64,000 nt of DNA, from contig NZ_CP076326.1 in assembly GCF_018771565.1 (NCBI RefSeq), positions 1,674,001 to 1,738,000 of the forward strand, written 5' to 3'. A program made the position numbers and the translations under genes. Of the stretch, positions 8,299-16,625 are shown piece after piece (the first letter of the stretch is position 1; every line of letters begins with the position of its first letter). Below the pieces are notes generated by a model, which saw only the letters and a list, made by a program, of their open reading frames with translations, made no database searches and had not been told where the DNA came from. This DNA is from Thermoflexus hugenholtzii. GTDB taxonomy: Bacteria > Chloroflexota > Anaerolineae > Thermoflexales > Thermoflexaceae.

Positions 8299-8958
8299 TC
8301 ACTCCCCTCCCCCGCCGGGATCCTGGATCTCCCCCCGCTCAATAGTGTAGATGCGCTCTGCCAGGGCGCTGACCCGGTGGAGGTCGGACTCGGCCACCAG
8401 GATGGCCATGCCCTCCGTCCGCAGGCCCCGCAGGATCTCCCTCAGACGAAGGGCCATAGCGGGCGCCAGCCCCTCAAAGGGCTCGTCCAGGAGCAGCAGG
8501 CGGGTCCCATGCATCAGCGCCCGGGCCAGGGCCACCAGCTTCTGCTGGCCCCCGCTGAGCTGAGCGGCCCGCCGCCCGGCCAGCTCCGCCACCTCCGGCA
8601 TCCGTTCATAGACCCAGCGGAGGCGCTCCGGAGCCCCAGGGAGGCCGATGGCCCACGCCGGCAGCAACAGGTTCTCCTCCACCGTCAGCGGCCCGATCAG
8701 CCGGCGGTCCTCCGGCATGTAGCCGATCCCCAGGGCGGCCCGTCGATGGGCAGGGAGGGGACGGAGATCCTGTCCCCCCAGGCGGAGGCTCCCGCCCTGG
8801 AGCGGGACCAGCCCCATGATGGTCCGCAGGGTGGTGGTTTTGCCGGCCCCGTTGCGGCCCACCAGGCCCGTGATCTGGCCCGGGAGGGCCTGCAGGCTCA
8901 CGCCCCGCAGGATCGGGAAGCCCTGCAGGGAGACGCGCACGTCCTCGAGCTCCAGCAT
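8299..8958 (-). CDS. livF: LivF-type ABC transporter ATPase
   Basis: A 219-residue ATPase of the branched-chain amino-acid (HAAT) importer family. Walker A is GRNGAGKTT, the signature is LSGGQQ, Walker B is LLLLDEPFEGLAP and the switch region follows (LVAESD, with Ser replacing the usual His region). The start at 8958 is preferred over the ATG at 8973 because GGGAG lies 8 bases before it, and the shorter form removes a 10-base overlap with livG. It probably drives uptake together with LivG, LivM and LivH encoded just upstream on the same strand. The substrate could be an amino acid, an amide or a related compound. Confidence 0.88.
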   Translation of the reverse strand: MLELEDVRVSLQGFPILRGVSLQALPGQITGLVGRNGAGKTTTLRTIMGLVPLQGGSLRLGGQDLRPLPAHRRAALGIGYMPEDRRLIGPLTVEENLLLPAWAIGLPGAPERLRWVYERMPEVAELAGRRAAQLSGGQQKLVALARALMHGTRLLLLDEPFEGLAPAMALRLREILRGLRTEGMAILVAESDLHRVSALAERIYTIERGEIQDPGGGGE

Positions 8959-8963
8959 AGGGC

Positions 8964-9710
8964 TTACTCCCATCCCAGCACCGCGCGGCGGATCTGGGCG
9001 TCGGCGAAAAGGGCCTGCGGATCGCCGTCCGCCACCACGCGGCCGTTATGGAAAACCAGCACCCGCTCGGCGTAGCGATACACCACCTCCATGTCGTGCT
9101 CCACGAAGAGGGTCGTCACCCCGGCGCGCCCCAGGACTTCCATCAGGACCTCCATGACCCCGAATTTGTCCTGGGTGCTCACCCCGCTGGTGGGCTCGTC
9201 CATCAGCAGCACCGTCGGCCGCAGGGCCAGCGCCATGGCCACGTCCAGGAGCTTCCGCCCCCCTTCCGGCAACTCCCCCACCGGCCGCCACGCATAGTCG
9301 GCGAGCTGGAAGGCACCCAGAAGCTCCATCGCCTCGGCCACCGCGTGTTCCCGCCCCAGCGGCCCCCAGAAGTCCAGCCCGCGACCGGAGCGGGCGGCGA
9401 TGGCCAGCAGGAGGTTCTCCAGAACGGTCAGCCCGGGATAAAGCTGGGGGATCTGGAAGGAGCGCACGATGCCCATGCGGGTGATGACCCGAGGCGGGAG
9501 CCCGGTGATGTCCGTCCCCCGATACAGGATGCGGCCCCGGTTCGGGCGCACGTAGCCGGTGATCAGGTTGAGGAACGTGGTCTTGCCGGCCCCGTTGGGC
9601 CCCACCAGGCCCACCCGCTCCCCGGAGCGGATCTGCACGTTCACGTCGTCCGCGGCCACCACCCGGCCGAAGGTTCGGGTCAGACCCCGCGTTTCCAGGA
9701 CCACGTCCAT
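8964..9710 (-). CDS. livG: LivG-type ABC transporter ATPase with unusual signature motif
   Basis: A 248-residue ATPase of the HAAT importer family. Walker A is GPNGAGKTT (residues 37-45), Walker B is VLLMDEPTSG, and the switch His is in LFVEHDMEVV. The signature motif, usually LSYGQQ or LSGGQ, reads LPEGGRKLLDVA. The central Ser is replaced by Pro and the Gln by Arg, which may lower ATP hydrolysis or make this the weaker site of the LivF/LivG dimer. The start overlaps the end of livM by 31 bases, showing tight coupling. With LivF, LivM and LivH it forms the first Liv-type system of the window. Confidence 0.88.
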   Translation of the reverse strand: MDVVLETRGLTRTFGRVVAADDVNVQIRSGERVGLVGPNGAGKTTFLNLITGYVRPNRGRILYRGTDITGLPPRVITRMGIVRSFQIPQLYPGLTVLENLLLAIAARSGRGLDFWGPLGREHAVAEAMELLGAFQLADYAWRPVGELPEGGRKLLDVAMALALRPTVLLMDEPTSGVSTQDKFGVMEVLMEVLGRAGVTTLFVEHDMEVVYRYAERVLVFHNGRVVADGDPQALFADAQIRRAVLGWE

Positions 9711-10648
9711 CCGGACATCCTCCGTGCGATGAGCTCGTAGAGGGACCAGAGCCCTCCGGGGGCGAACCCCACGATGGCCAGCATGACCAGACCCAGGCCC
9801 ATCTGCCAGGTGTAAGGGATGTATTTGTAGGCGTAGGTCCGGAGGAACTCGAAGACGATGGATCCCGCCAGCGGGGCGAAGACGTTCCCCGTCCCCCCGA
9901 GCAGAGCGACGAAGACGAACTCCCCCGAGGTGGTCCAGTAAGCCAGGTTCGGGTCAACGTGGCCCACGCTCATCGCGCTCAGGGCCCCGCCCAGCCCGCC
10001 CATGGCCCCCACGAGAAGCACCGTGATGTAGAGGGCGCGGCTCACCGAAAGCCCCAGGTATTCCACTCGCACCTCGTTGTCCCGAATGGCCCGCACGGTG
10101 TAGCCCAGGGGGGATCGGAGATACCGGAAGATCAGGAAGACCATCACCGCCGTGCAGGCGAGGGTGAGCAGGTAGAGGCCGGAGCCCAGGTGCTCCTCGG
10201 GGAGGCTCCAGCCCAGAAAGGTCGGAGGGGGAATGCGCAGCCCGTCGGTGCCGCCGGTGATCCGGTAGGCCTTCACCAGGATCCCGTAGAGGATCATGGA
10301 GAAGGCCAGGGTGAGCATGGCGAAGAAGATCCCCCGGTAGCGGGCCAGCAGGGGCCCGGTGAGGGCCGCGATCCCCAGGCCCGCTCCGGCCCCCAGGGCC
10401 ACCCCCAGCCCTGCATCCCGGATCCCCAGGTCCCGCGCGGCGAACCCCACCGCATAGGCCCCGGCGGCGAAGAAGAGCCCCTGCCCGAAGGAGACCAGCC
10501 CCGCCTGCATCAGCAGCGCCACCCCCAGCACCAGCAGCCCTCGGGCCAGGGCCAGGGTGAGCAGGAACCGGCTCCAGCCGGGCAGGAGGAGCCCCAGTCC
10601 GGCCATCCCCGCGATCAGGATCAGCCCTCCGAAGCGGCGGAGCTTCAT
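9680..10648 (-). CDS. livM: LivM-type ABC transporter permease
   Basis: A 322-residue integral membrane permease of the HAAT family, with about ten hydrophobic segments. The conserved region QAGLVSFGQGLFFAAGAYA after the second or third helix, and the late GYTVRAIRDNEVRVEYLG loop that contacts the ATPase, identify LivM. It overlaps livH by 4 bases at its start and livG by 31 bases at its end, so translation is coupled along the operon. It should pair with LivH to form the translocation pore at the cytoplasmic membrane. Confidence 0.88.
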   Translation of the reverse strand: MKLRRFGGLILIAGMAGLGLLLPGWSRFLLTLALARGLLVLGVALLMQAGLVSFGQGLFFAAGAYAVGFAARDLGIRDAGLGVALGAGAGLGIAALTGPLLARYRGIFFAMLTLAFSMILYGILVKAYRITGGTDGLRIPPPTFLGWSLPEEHLGSGLYLLTLACTAVMVFLIFRYLRSPLGYTVRAIRDNEVRVEYLGLSVSRALYITVLLVGAMGGLGGALSAMSVGHVDPNLAYWTTSGEFVFVALLGGTGNVFAPLAGSIVFEFLRTYAYKYIPYTWQMGLGLVMLAIVGFAPGGLWSLYELIARRMSGWTWSWKRGV

Positions 10649-11541
10649 ACCCGTCGCACCTCCTCCATCCCGAACAGGCCGTGCGGCCGAAGGAGCAGCA
10701 CCATCGCCATAACGAGATAGATGGCGAAGAGCTCCAGCTCCGGGATCCGGTGCACCATCAGGGAGCGGACCAGCCCCACCAGGAGGGCGCCGACCGCCGA
10801 GCCTTCCAGGCTCCCCAGCCCCCCGATCACCACCACCGCGAAGGCGAGGACAATCACCTCTACGGAGAGGCCGGGGACCACGGAGATCATCGGGGCGGTG
10901 AAGGCGCCCCCTAAGGCGGCCAGGACAGCCCCCAGGGTGAAGGTGAGCAAGGAAACCCGGGGGACATTCACACCCATCGCGGCGCTGATCTCAGGATCGT
11001 GGATCATCGCCACCACCAGCCGGCCGATGCGGGTGCCGCGGATGAAGAAATAAAGCGATCCGCCGGCCAGCAACGCGACCCCGAGCAACAGGAAGCTGTA
11101 GCCCGGATACGGGATGCCCCCCAGCCGGATGATCCCCAGCAACCCGTAGGGCTTGTAGGCGTAATAGGGGTTCACCCCCCACACGAGCTTCATGAGATCT
11201 TCCAGGATCAGGAAGAGGGCGTAGGTGGCCAGGAGCTGGTAGACGGGATCGCGTCCGTAAATCCACCGCAACAGCCCTCGCTCGATGAGGGGGCCGGCGA
11301 CCGCTCCCACCAGCAGGGCGGCCCCCAGCAGGGCCAGATAGCTCCCCATGGGCCAAAGCCCCCGGTCAAAGTAAAGGAGCACCACGGAGGCGGCCGCGTA
11401 GGCCCCCAGCGCGTAAAGGCTGCCATGGGCCAGGTTCAGGATCCGCAGCACCCCGTAGATCAGGGTGAGCCCCGCGGAGATCAGAAAGAGCCACGAGGCA
11501 TACACCAGCCCATCCGTCAGGATGATCAGCGCCGTCTCCAT
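10645..11541 (-). CDS. livH: LivH-type ABC transporter permease
   Basis: A 298-residue permease typical in length for LivH. The N-terminal LTLIYGVLRILNLAHGSLYALGAYAA motif region and the C-terminal VVVIGGLGSLEGSAVGALLVG stretch are hallmarks. Seven to eight hydrophobic segments are seen. The gene follows the lipoprotein binding protein after a 66-base gap that holds a strong hairpin, and overlaps livM by 4 bases. This order (binding protein, H, M, G, F) is the standard Liv operon order. Confidence 0.9.
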   Translation of the reverse strand: METALIILTDGLVYASWLFLISAGLTLIYGVLRILNLAHGSLYALGAYAAASVVLLYFDRGLWPMGSYLALLGAALLVGAVAGPLIERGLLRWIYGRDPVYQLLATYALFLILEDLMKLVWGVNPYYAYKPYGLLGIIRLGGIPYPGYSFLLLGVALLAGGSLYFFIRGTRIGRLVVAMIHDPEISAAMGVNVPRVSLLTFTLGAVLAALGGAFTAPMISVVPGLSVEVIVLAFAVVVIGGLGSLEGSAVGALLVGLVRSLMVHRIPELELFAIYLVMAMVLLLRPHGLFGMEEVRRV

Positions 11542-11558
11542 CCGCTCCCCTCCGCGTC

Positions 11559-11595
11559 GGGAGGGAGGCAGGGCCTGCCCCCTCGCCTCCCTCCC
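11559..11595 (-). promoter_or_regulatory. Hairpin between binding-protein gene and livH
   Basis: An 11-bp perfect stem (GGGAGGGAGGC with GCCTCCCTCCC) encloses a smaller GGGC/GCCC stem. It lies directly after the binding-protein stop codon and before livH on the minus strand. Hairpins at this place in ABC operons often slow 3' decay or partly terminate, raising the amount of binding protein relative to permease. No T run follows, so full termination is unlikely. Confidence 0.6.
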
Positions 11596-11607
11596 TTACT
11601 GGCTGAA

Positions 11608-13038
11608 TTACGGGCACTTCGCCCCGGGGAACCCCTGGGCGATCCAGTCGGGGGTCTTCATCCCGTCGGGCGGGTTCACGCACTCCGCGGGGAACTCCAC
11701 GACATCCGTGAGCTTCACCTCCCCGGTCGCCGGATCGAAGTCCCCGGTGATCCCCAGGACCACGGGCTCCACCGCCTGATGGCCCTTCCCCAGGGCCATG
11801 CGGATGATCCCGCTGGGGGTCTCGAACTCCAGATGCTCGAAGGCGGCGATCACCTGATCCACCGTCGGCCACTTCCCGCCGTTGGCGGCGATGGCCTTCT
11901 CATAGGCCGCCTTCACGCCCAGGATGGCCTGGGCGATGTGGTAGGAGGGATAGACCGGGCGGACCACATAGCGGTCCTTGTAGATCTTCACGAACCAGTC
12001 GTTGAGGGGCGTCTTCGGGGCCAGGGCCCCGTGGGGGCCCCGGGCGGCGATCACGATGCCCTTCGTGACATCCCGGCCCAGGCGGGGGAGGATGGTGTCC
12101 CCGGTGGTCAGGATGGCCATCGTCTGCTGGAAGAAGCCGCGAGGGGCGGCCTGGATCACAAAGGCCTCGAGATCACCGCCCCAGAAGCTGGAGTGGACCA
12201 CCTCGGGGCGGGCGGCGAGCAGGGCGGAGAGCTCCGTCGAATACTCGCCGGCATACAGCTTGGGGAAGTGCTCCCCGACCACCTGCACATCCGGCTTGAG
12301 CTTGCGGACGGAATCGCGGAAGGCGGCCCAGGAGTCCTGCCCCCAGGCGTAGTTCTGATTGATCCCTGCGATGCTGCGGAGGTTCGGCTTCATCCGCAGG
12401 ATGTAGCGGGCGGCGCCGACGTTCTCGATCACCTGATGGGCGTGGGTCCGGAAGACGTAGCGGTAATCCCGTTCCTCGAAGATCTGGTTGGTGCCGCAGT
12501 CAAAGAGCACGGTGAGGGTCTTGAGCTCCTCGGCCACCGGGGCCACCGCCAGGCAGTCGGCGCTGGAGATGTAGCCGATGACCAGGTCCACCTTCTCCTC
12601 CAGCACCAGACGGCGGAACTCCGCCACCTGCTTCTCCGCGCCGCCGGCTTCGTCTATGTAGATCGCCCGGATGGGCACGCCGCCGATCCCCTTCTGGTCG
12701 TAAGGCTTGGGCGCCTTGCCGGCGTTGAGGTTCTCGATCAGGACCTCCGCGGCGTTGCGGGCGGGCACCCCGAAGGGCGAGGCCGCCGGGCCGGAGAGGA
12801 AGGTCACGATGCCGATCTTGAGGGCGGCCGGGGCCCCGGGGACGGCGGGGGTCGGCGTGGGGGGTGCCGCCGTCGGGGTCGGGCCGGCCGGCACCGGGGT
12901 GGGGCTCGGCGCAGGAGCCGCCGCCGTCGGCGTGGGCGGTGCCGGAGGCGGCGTGGGGGTCGGCGTGGCCGCTGGGGCGCACGCCCCCATCAGAAAGGCC
13001 AGGATCACTCCGCTCCGCAACCAGCGACTCGGACACAT
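11608..13038 (-). CDS. Liv-type substrate-binding lipoprotein
   Basis: A 476-residue extracytoplasmic binding protein. The N-terminus has a basic start, a hydrophobic stretch and the lipobox FLMGAC with the lipidated Cys at about residue 20. About 50 residues of Ala/Thr/Pro repeats follow, probably a flexible linker over the cell envelope. The folded part begins LKIGIVTFLSGPAASPFGVPARNAAE and has the two-lobe type I binding fold (NQNYAWGQDSWAAF, SYHIAQAILGVKAA). It is the first gene of the first Liv set and should capture the substrate and hand it to LivH/LivM. GGAGGGG sits before the ATG. The substrate cannot be read from sequence; the neighbouring amidohydrolase suggests an amide-containing compound. 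Confidence 0.88.
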   Translation of the reverse strand: MCPSRWLRSGVILAFLMGACAPAATPTPTPPPAPPTPTAAAPAPSPTPVPAGPTPTAAPPTPTPAVPGAPAALKIGIVTFLSGPAASPFGVPARNAAEVLIENLNAGKAPKPYDQKGIGGVPIRAIYIDEAGGAEKQVAEFRRLVLEEKVDLVIGYISSADCLAVAPVAEELKTLTVLFDCGTNQIFEERDYRYVFRTHAHQVIENVGAARYILRMKPNLRSIAGINQNYAWGQDSWAAFRDSVRKLKPDVQVVGEHFPKLYAGEYSTELSALLAARPEVVHSSFWGGDLEAFVIQAAPRGFFQQTMAILTTGDTILPRLGRDVTKGIVIAARGPHGALAPKTPLNDWFVKIYKDRYVVRPVYPSYHIAQAILGVKAAYEKAIAANGGKWPTVDQVIAAFEHLEFETPSGIIRMALGKGHQAVEPVVLGITGDFDPATGEVKLTDVVEFPAECVNPPDGMKTPDWIAQGFPGAKCP

Positions 13039-13183
13039 GGTTCCCCTCCTTTCCTCAGAGCTTCACAAGGCGGGTTGGGCGCTGTCCTGAGGCATGCGAA
13101 CCGTCCTGCTCCGCACGAGAGGACCCTCCAGGGCGGCCCCTCGGGCGTTCGCCACCCCGGGAGAGGCCGGATCCGTCCCTTCT

Positions 13184-14788
13184 TCACCTGCCCTCATACA
13201 CCACCTGCCCTCCGACTACGGTGGCCCAGATGGGGATCGCCTCCAGGGCCTCCGGATCGGTTTCGAAGGGATCCGCGCCGAGGACGACCAAATCGGCCCA
13301 TTTGCCCGGCTCGAGGGTGCCCAGCTCGGCCTCGGCGAAGGCGGCGTAGGCGGCTCCTATGGTGTAGGCCCGCAGGGCTTCCTCCAGGGTCAACGCCTCC
13401 TGAGGCGCCAGCGCCCAGCCCTCCCGCGTCCGCCGGGTGACGGCGGCCTGGAGGCCCCGGAGGGGCGCGCCGTCCACCACGGGGCGATCGGAGCTCAACG
13501 CCAGCGGCACGCCCCGAAGGGAAGCCAGGGGATAGGTCCAGGCCATCCGCTCCTCCCCCAGGGCGGCCCGAAACCCCTCTCCGAGCTCGTAAAGGAAGCG
13601 GGGCTGGGTGACCACTATCGGCCGCAGGCGGCGGAGGCGGTGGAGCAAGTCGGGCGGCACGACGCCGCAGTGTTCAATGCGGGGACGGAACCGGGCCGCC
13701 TCCGGCCCCATCACTTCCTCGATGGCGTCCAAAGCCGCCTCGATGGCGCGGTCGCCGATGGCGTGCATGGCCACCTGCCACCCGCCCGCGTGGGCCCGGC
13801 GCACCCGCTCCACGAGCCCTTGGGGCTCCTGCACCAGCATTCCGGAGACGCCGGGGGGATCGGCGTAGGGCTGACGCAGGGCGGCAGTCCGGCCGATGAG
13901 GGAGCCGTCGATGAAGATCTTGATGGCCCCCAGCCGCAGGCGGTCGCCCCCGAACCCGGTGTGGAGGCCGAAGGCGAAGTCGAAGCGCTCGTCCTGCACC
14001 CGCAGGCGCTCCACGTCCACTAAGAGCCACACCCGCTGGGGGAGCAGCCCCTCGGCCACCGCCTCCTGGTAGGCCCGGAACTCCTCCGGGGCGATCCATC
14101 CCGCCCACGCGTCCTGGGCGGCGGTGATCCCCTCGGCGGCCATGCGGCGGCCGGCCGCGGTCAGGGCCGCCTTCACCTCCTCCAGAGTGTAAGGGGGAAG
14201 GACCCGCTTGATGAGCTCCTGGGCCGTCTCCAGGAGCACCCCCGTCGGCTCGCCGCCCTCGTCCCGGACGATTCGGCCGCCGGGGGGATCCGGGGTCTCG
14301 CGGGTGATCCCGGCCCGCTCCAGGGCCAGGGAGTTGGCCACCCCCATATGGCCCGAGATGTGGGAGAGCCAGACCGGGTGATGCGGAGAAACCGGGTCCA
14401 GATCGTAGCGGGTGGGATGGCGGCGCTCGGCCAGCTTGTTCTCGTTGTAGCCGCCGCCGCGGATCCAGCGGCCGGGGGGGATCCGGGCGGCGTGGGCCGC
14501 CACCGCCTCCACGACCTCGGCGATGCGGGTCGCCTCCCGCAAGTTGACCTCCACCAGGCTCAGCCCGAACAGGAGGATATGGCAGTGGGCGTCGTGGAAG
14601 CCGGGGAGCACCGTCGCCCCCCGGGCGTCCAGGACGCGGGTGCCCGGGCCGATCAGGCCCTCGATCTCCGCCGCGCGCCCGACGGCCAGGATGCGCCCGC
14701 GCCAGGCCGCCAGGGCCTCCGCCCGCGGGTTCACGGGATCCAGGGTGTAGATCCGGCCCCCTCGCACCACAAAGTCCGCGCGAACCAT
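13184..14788 (-). CDS. YtcJ-like metal-dependent amidohydrolase (amidohydrolase family 3)
   Basis: A 534-residue TIM-barrel metal-dependent hydrolase. The N-terminal small beta domain (DFVVRGGRIYTLDPVNPRAE) leads into the metal-binding HDAHCH motif (residues 65-70). Later motifs include VAMHAIGDRAIEAALDA, IEHCGVVPP and LSSDRPVVD, all typical of the YtcJ/AepA-like subfamily, which hydrolyses amides or formamides. Two adjacent ATGs occur (14791 and 14788). The second is chosen because GGGAGG would be only one base from the first. There is no signal peptide, so it acts in the cytoplasm. It lies between the two alpha/beta hydrolases and the first Liv binding protein and probably processes the imported substrate. 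Confidence 0.85.
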   Translation of the reverse strand: MVRADFVVRGGRIYTLDPVNPRAEALAAWRGRILAVGRAAEIEGLIGPGTRVLDARGATVLPGFHDAHCHILLFGLSLVEVNLREATRIAEVVEAVAAHAARIPPGRWIRGGGYNENKLAERRHPTRYDLDPVSPHHPVWLSHISGHMGVANSLALERAGITRETPDPPGGRIVRDEGGEPTGVLLETAQELIKRVLPPYTLEEVKAALTAAGRRMAAEGITAAQDAWAGWIAPEEFRAYQEAVAEGLLPQRVWLLVDVERLRVQDERFDFAFGLHTGFGGDRLRLGAIKIFIDGSLIGRTAALRQPYADPPGVSGMLVQEPQGLVERVRRAHAGGWQVAMHAIGDRAIEAALDAIEEVMGPEAARFRPRIEHCGVVPPDLLHRLRRLRPIVVTQPRFLYELGEGFRAALGEERMAWTYPLASLRGVPLALSSDRPVVDGAPLRGLQAAVTRRTREGWALAPQEALTLEEALRAYTIGAAYAAFAEAELGTLEPGKWADLVVLGADPFETDPEALEAIPIWATVVGGQVVYEGR

Positions 14789-14846
14789 CATCCCTCCCGT
14801 GCGCCGAGCTTCAACGCAGCCAGGCCTCCCCCTGAGCCATAGCCCT

Positions 14847-14864
14847 CGCATCCCATAGGATGCG
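14847..14864 (-). promoter_or_regulatory. Small intergenic hairpin upstream of the amidohydrolase
   Basis: A 7-bp stem CGCATCC/GGATGCG with the loop CATA lies in the 101-base gap between the alpha/beta hydrolase stop and the amidohydrolase start. It is too short to be called a terminator with confidence, and no T run follows. The rest of the gap shows nothing else. Confidence 0.35.
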
Positions 14865-14889
14865 GAGATGACTCAGAACCTGCGCTGCA

Positions 14890-15675
14890 TCATTGCTTCT
14901 CCTTCACCTCCCGGAGGAACCGCTCCAGCAGGGCGATGAAGGCGTCAGGGCGTTCCATGACCGGGGAGTGGCCGACGCCGTGCCAGATCTCCAGCCCGCA
15001 GCCCGGGATGCGGGTGAACAGCTCCACAATCCCCTCGAAGGGGATCACCACGTCCCGATCCCCCCACAGCACCAGGGTGGGCACCTTCAGCCCCGGGAGG
15101 AGATCCACCACGTGGAAACGGGCCATATCATCCAGGGTGTCGAAGTAGGCGGCCGGCCCCCAGCGCAGGGCGTCGGCCACCAGGGCCTCCATCACCTCCG
15201 GGGCCGGCGGGGTGGCGAAGGCCAGCTGGACCATCGCCCGGATCCCCTCCGGGTTGCCCTGCTGCGCCCGCACCCAGGCGTCCATCTGGGGATCCGTGCG
15301 GGTGCCGAAGGGGGCCAGAGGGTTGACCAGCATGAGGCCCTTTACACGCTCCGGGTGATCCAGGGCGTAGCGCAGGGCGACGCCGCCTCCCATTGAGTGG
15401 CCCACGAGAAAGAAGGGAGGCAGCCCGAGGGCCTCGGCGAAGGCGTGGAGATCCGCCGCGTAGCCGGCCAGGGTATGCCCGCCGGGGGCCGGCTCCGACT
15501 CCCCGGCCCCGCGCAGGTCGACGGCGTAGCCGCGAACGCCCGAAGGCAGCCGGTCCAGGACCGGCAGCCACCAGCGGTGGCTGCTCAGCCACCCGTGAAC
15601 GAAGAGGACCACCTCCTCGCCGGCCCCCCGGTCCACATAATGCATCCGCCCATCCCTCAAAGACACGAAAGGCAT
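14890..15675 (-). CDS. Alpha/beta-fold hydrolase
   Basis: A 261-residue serine hydrolase. The oxyanion motif HGW is at residues 27-29, the nucleophile Ser94 is in GHSMGG, the acid is probably D206 or D208 in LWGDRDVV, and the catalytic His236 is in GVGHSPVME. The length and the motif AVDLRGAGES resemble epoxide hydrolases, enol-lactonases and carboxylesterases. No signal peptide is present. It lies downstream of a second, related hydrolase on the same strand, within the catabolic cluster. The two share the opening MPFV and the overall layout, so a tandem duplication followed by divergence is likely. Confidence 0.85.
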   Translation of the reverse strand: MPFVSLRDGRMHYVDRGAGEEVVLFVHGWLSSHRWWLPVLDRLPSGVRGYAVDLRGAGESEPAPGGHTLAGYAADLHAFAEALGLPPFFLVGHSMGGGVALRYALDHPERVKGLMLVNPLAPFGTRTDPQMDAWVRAQQGNPEGIRAMVQLAFATPPAPEVMEALVADALRWGPAAYFDTLDDMARFHVVDLLPGLKVPTLVLWGDRDVVIPFEGIVELFTRIPGCGLEIWHGVGHSPVMERPDAFIALLERFLREVKEKQ

Positions 15676-15749
15676 TAGAGGACCTCCTTAAGGAGCAGGC
15701 AGGGGATCGAACAAGGCCAGGAAGGTGCCTCGCCCGATCCTGCTTGTCT

Positions 15750-16553
15750 TCACCCGATGAATTCGGCCAGCACTTGAGAGAACTTGTCCGGCTCCTCCAC
15801 CATGAGGGCATGGCCGCTGTTTTCGAACCACACCACCCGGCAGTTCTTCAGGCGCTTCGCCATATACTCCACCCAGCCCCAGTGGCAGACCTTGTCGTCC
15901 CGGCTGTGGCAGATCAGCACGGGGAGGTCCACCTGGTCCAGGAGGTCCCGCAGGTCCTCGGTGATCAGGGTCTTGAAATACTTGTAGCCCACATAAGCGG
16001 GCATCCGCAGCCAGTGCGAATAGAGGAACCAGGTTTTGGTGGCCTGCATGTCGGTTCGCTTGAAGTTGTTGTCGGCGAAGGCCGCCATCACCTCCGGCAG
16101 CCCCCGGCGGATCCCCTCCAGGGCGGCCTGGGCCTCCTCGGGGGTCATCCCGTAGGGCTCGGAGTCGGTGCGCACGAAGCGCGGGGTGGCCGGGGCCACC
16201 ATCACCAGCCGCGTCACCCGCCGGTCCCCGTTGAAGCGGGTCACGTATTTGAGGCCCACCCCCGCCCCCATGGACCAGCCCACGAAGGTCACATCCCGCA
16301 GGTCAAGGGCCTCCATGAAGGCCTGGAGGTCCATGCACATCTCATCGTAGGTGTATTCGGAATACGGCTTGTCCGAATCCCCGTGGCCCCGGAGATCCAC
16401 GCAGATGCACCGGTAGCGATCGTGGAGATCCAGCACCGCGTAGTTCCAGGTGTCCACGGTGGCGCTGTAGCCGGGGACGAAGAGGATGGGCTTGCCCCTC
16501 CCCCCGTCCCGGTAATGCATCCGGATCCCCGTCTTCAGCTCCACGAACGGCAT
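15750..16553 (-). CDS. Alpha/beta-fold hydrolase (paralogue of its neighbour)
   Basis: A 267-residue serine hydrolase with the nucleophile Ser94 in GWSMGAG, the acid in CHSRDDKVC and the catalytic His in NSGHALMVEEP. The segment ILFVPGYSATVDTW replaces the usual HG oxyanion motif with PGY. VDLRGHGDSDKP is typical of haloperoxidase-like and lactonase-like hydrolases. It directly follows the second Liv binding protein on the minus strand, with a 34-base perfect palindrome between them, so it is probably co-expressed at a lower level. An ester, lactone or amide taken up by the second Liv system is a reasonable but unproven substrate. Confidence 0.85.
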   Translation of the reverse strand: MPFVELKTGIRMHYRDGGRGKPILFVPGYSATVDTWNYAVLDLHDRYRCICVDLRGHGDSDKPYSEYTYDEMCMDLQAFMEALDLRDVTFVGWSMGAGVGLKYVTRFNGDRRVTRLVMVAPATPRFVRTDSEPYGMTPEEAQAALEGIRRGLPEVMAAFADNNFKRTDMQATKTWFLYSHWLRMPAYVGYKYFKTLITEDLRDLLDQVDLPVLICHSRDDKVCHWGWVEYMAKRLKNCRVVWFENSGHALMVEEPDKFSQVLAEFIG

Positions 16554-16584
16554 GGCTCCCTCCTTTCCCGGAGTAACGTAGGAT

Positions 16585-16618
16585 CCCGGTGGGGGAGATC
16601 CGGATCTCCCCCACCGGG
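16585..16618. promoter_or_regulatory. Perfect 34-base palindrome after the second binding-protein gene
   Basis: CCCGGTGGGGGAGATCC is followed immediately by its exact reverse complement. The palindrome begins 8 bases after the binding-protein stop codon on the minus strand. No T run follows, so it is best seen as an RNA-stabilising or partial-termination hairpin that favours binding-protein expression over the hydrolases downstream. Confidence 0.7.
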
Positions 16619-16625
16619 TTGGCCC

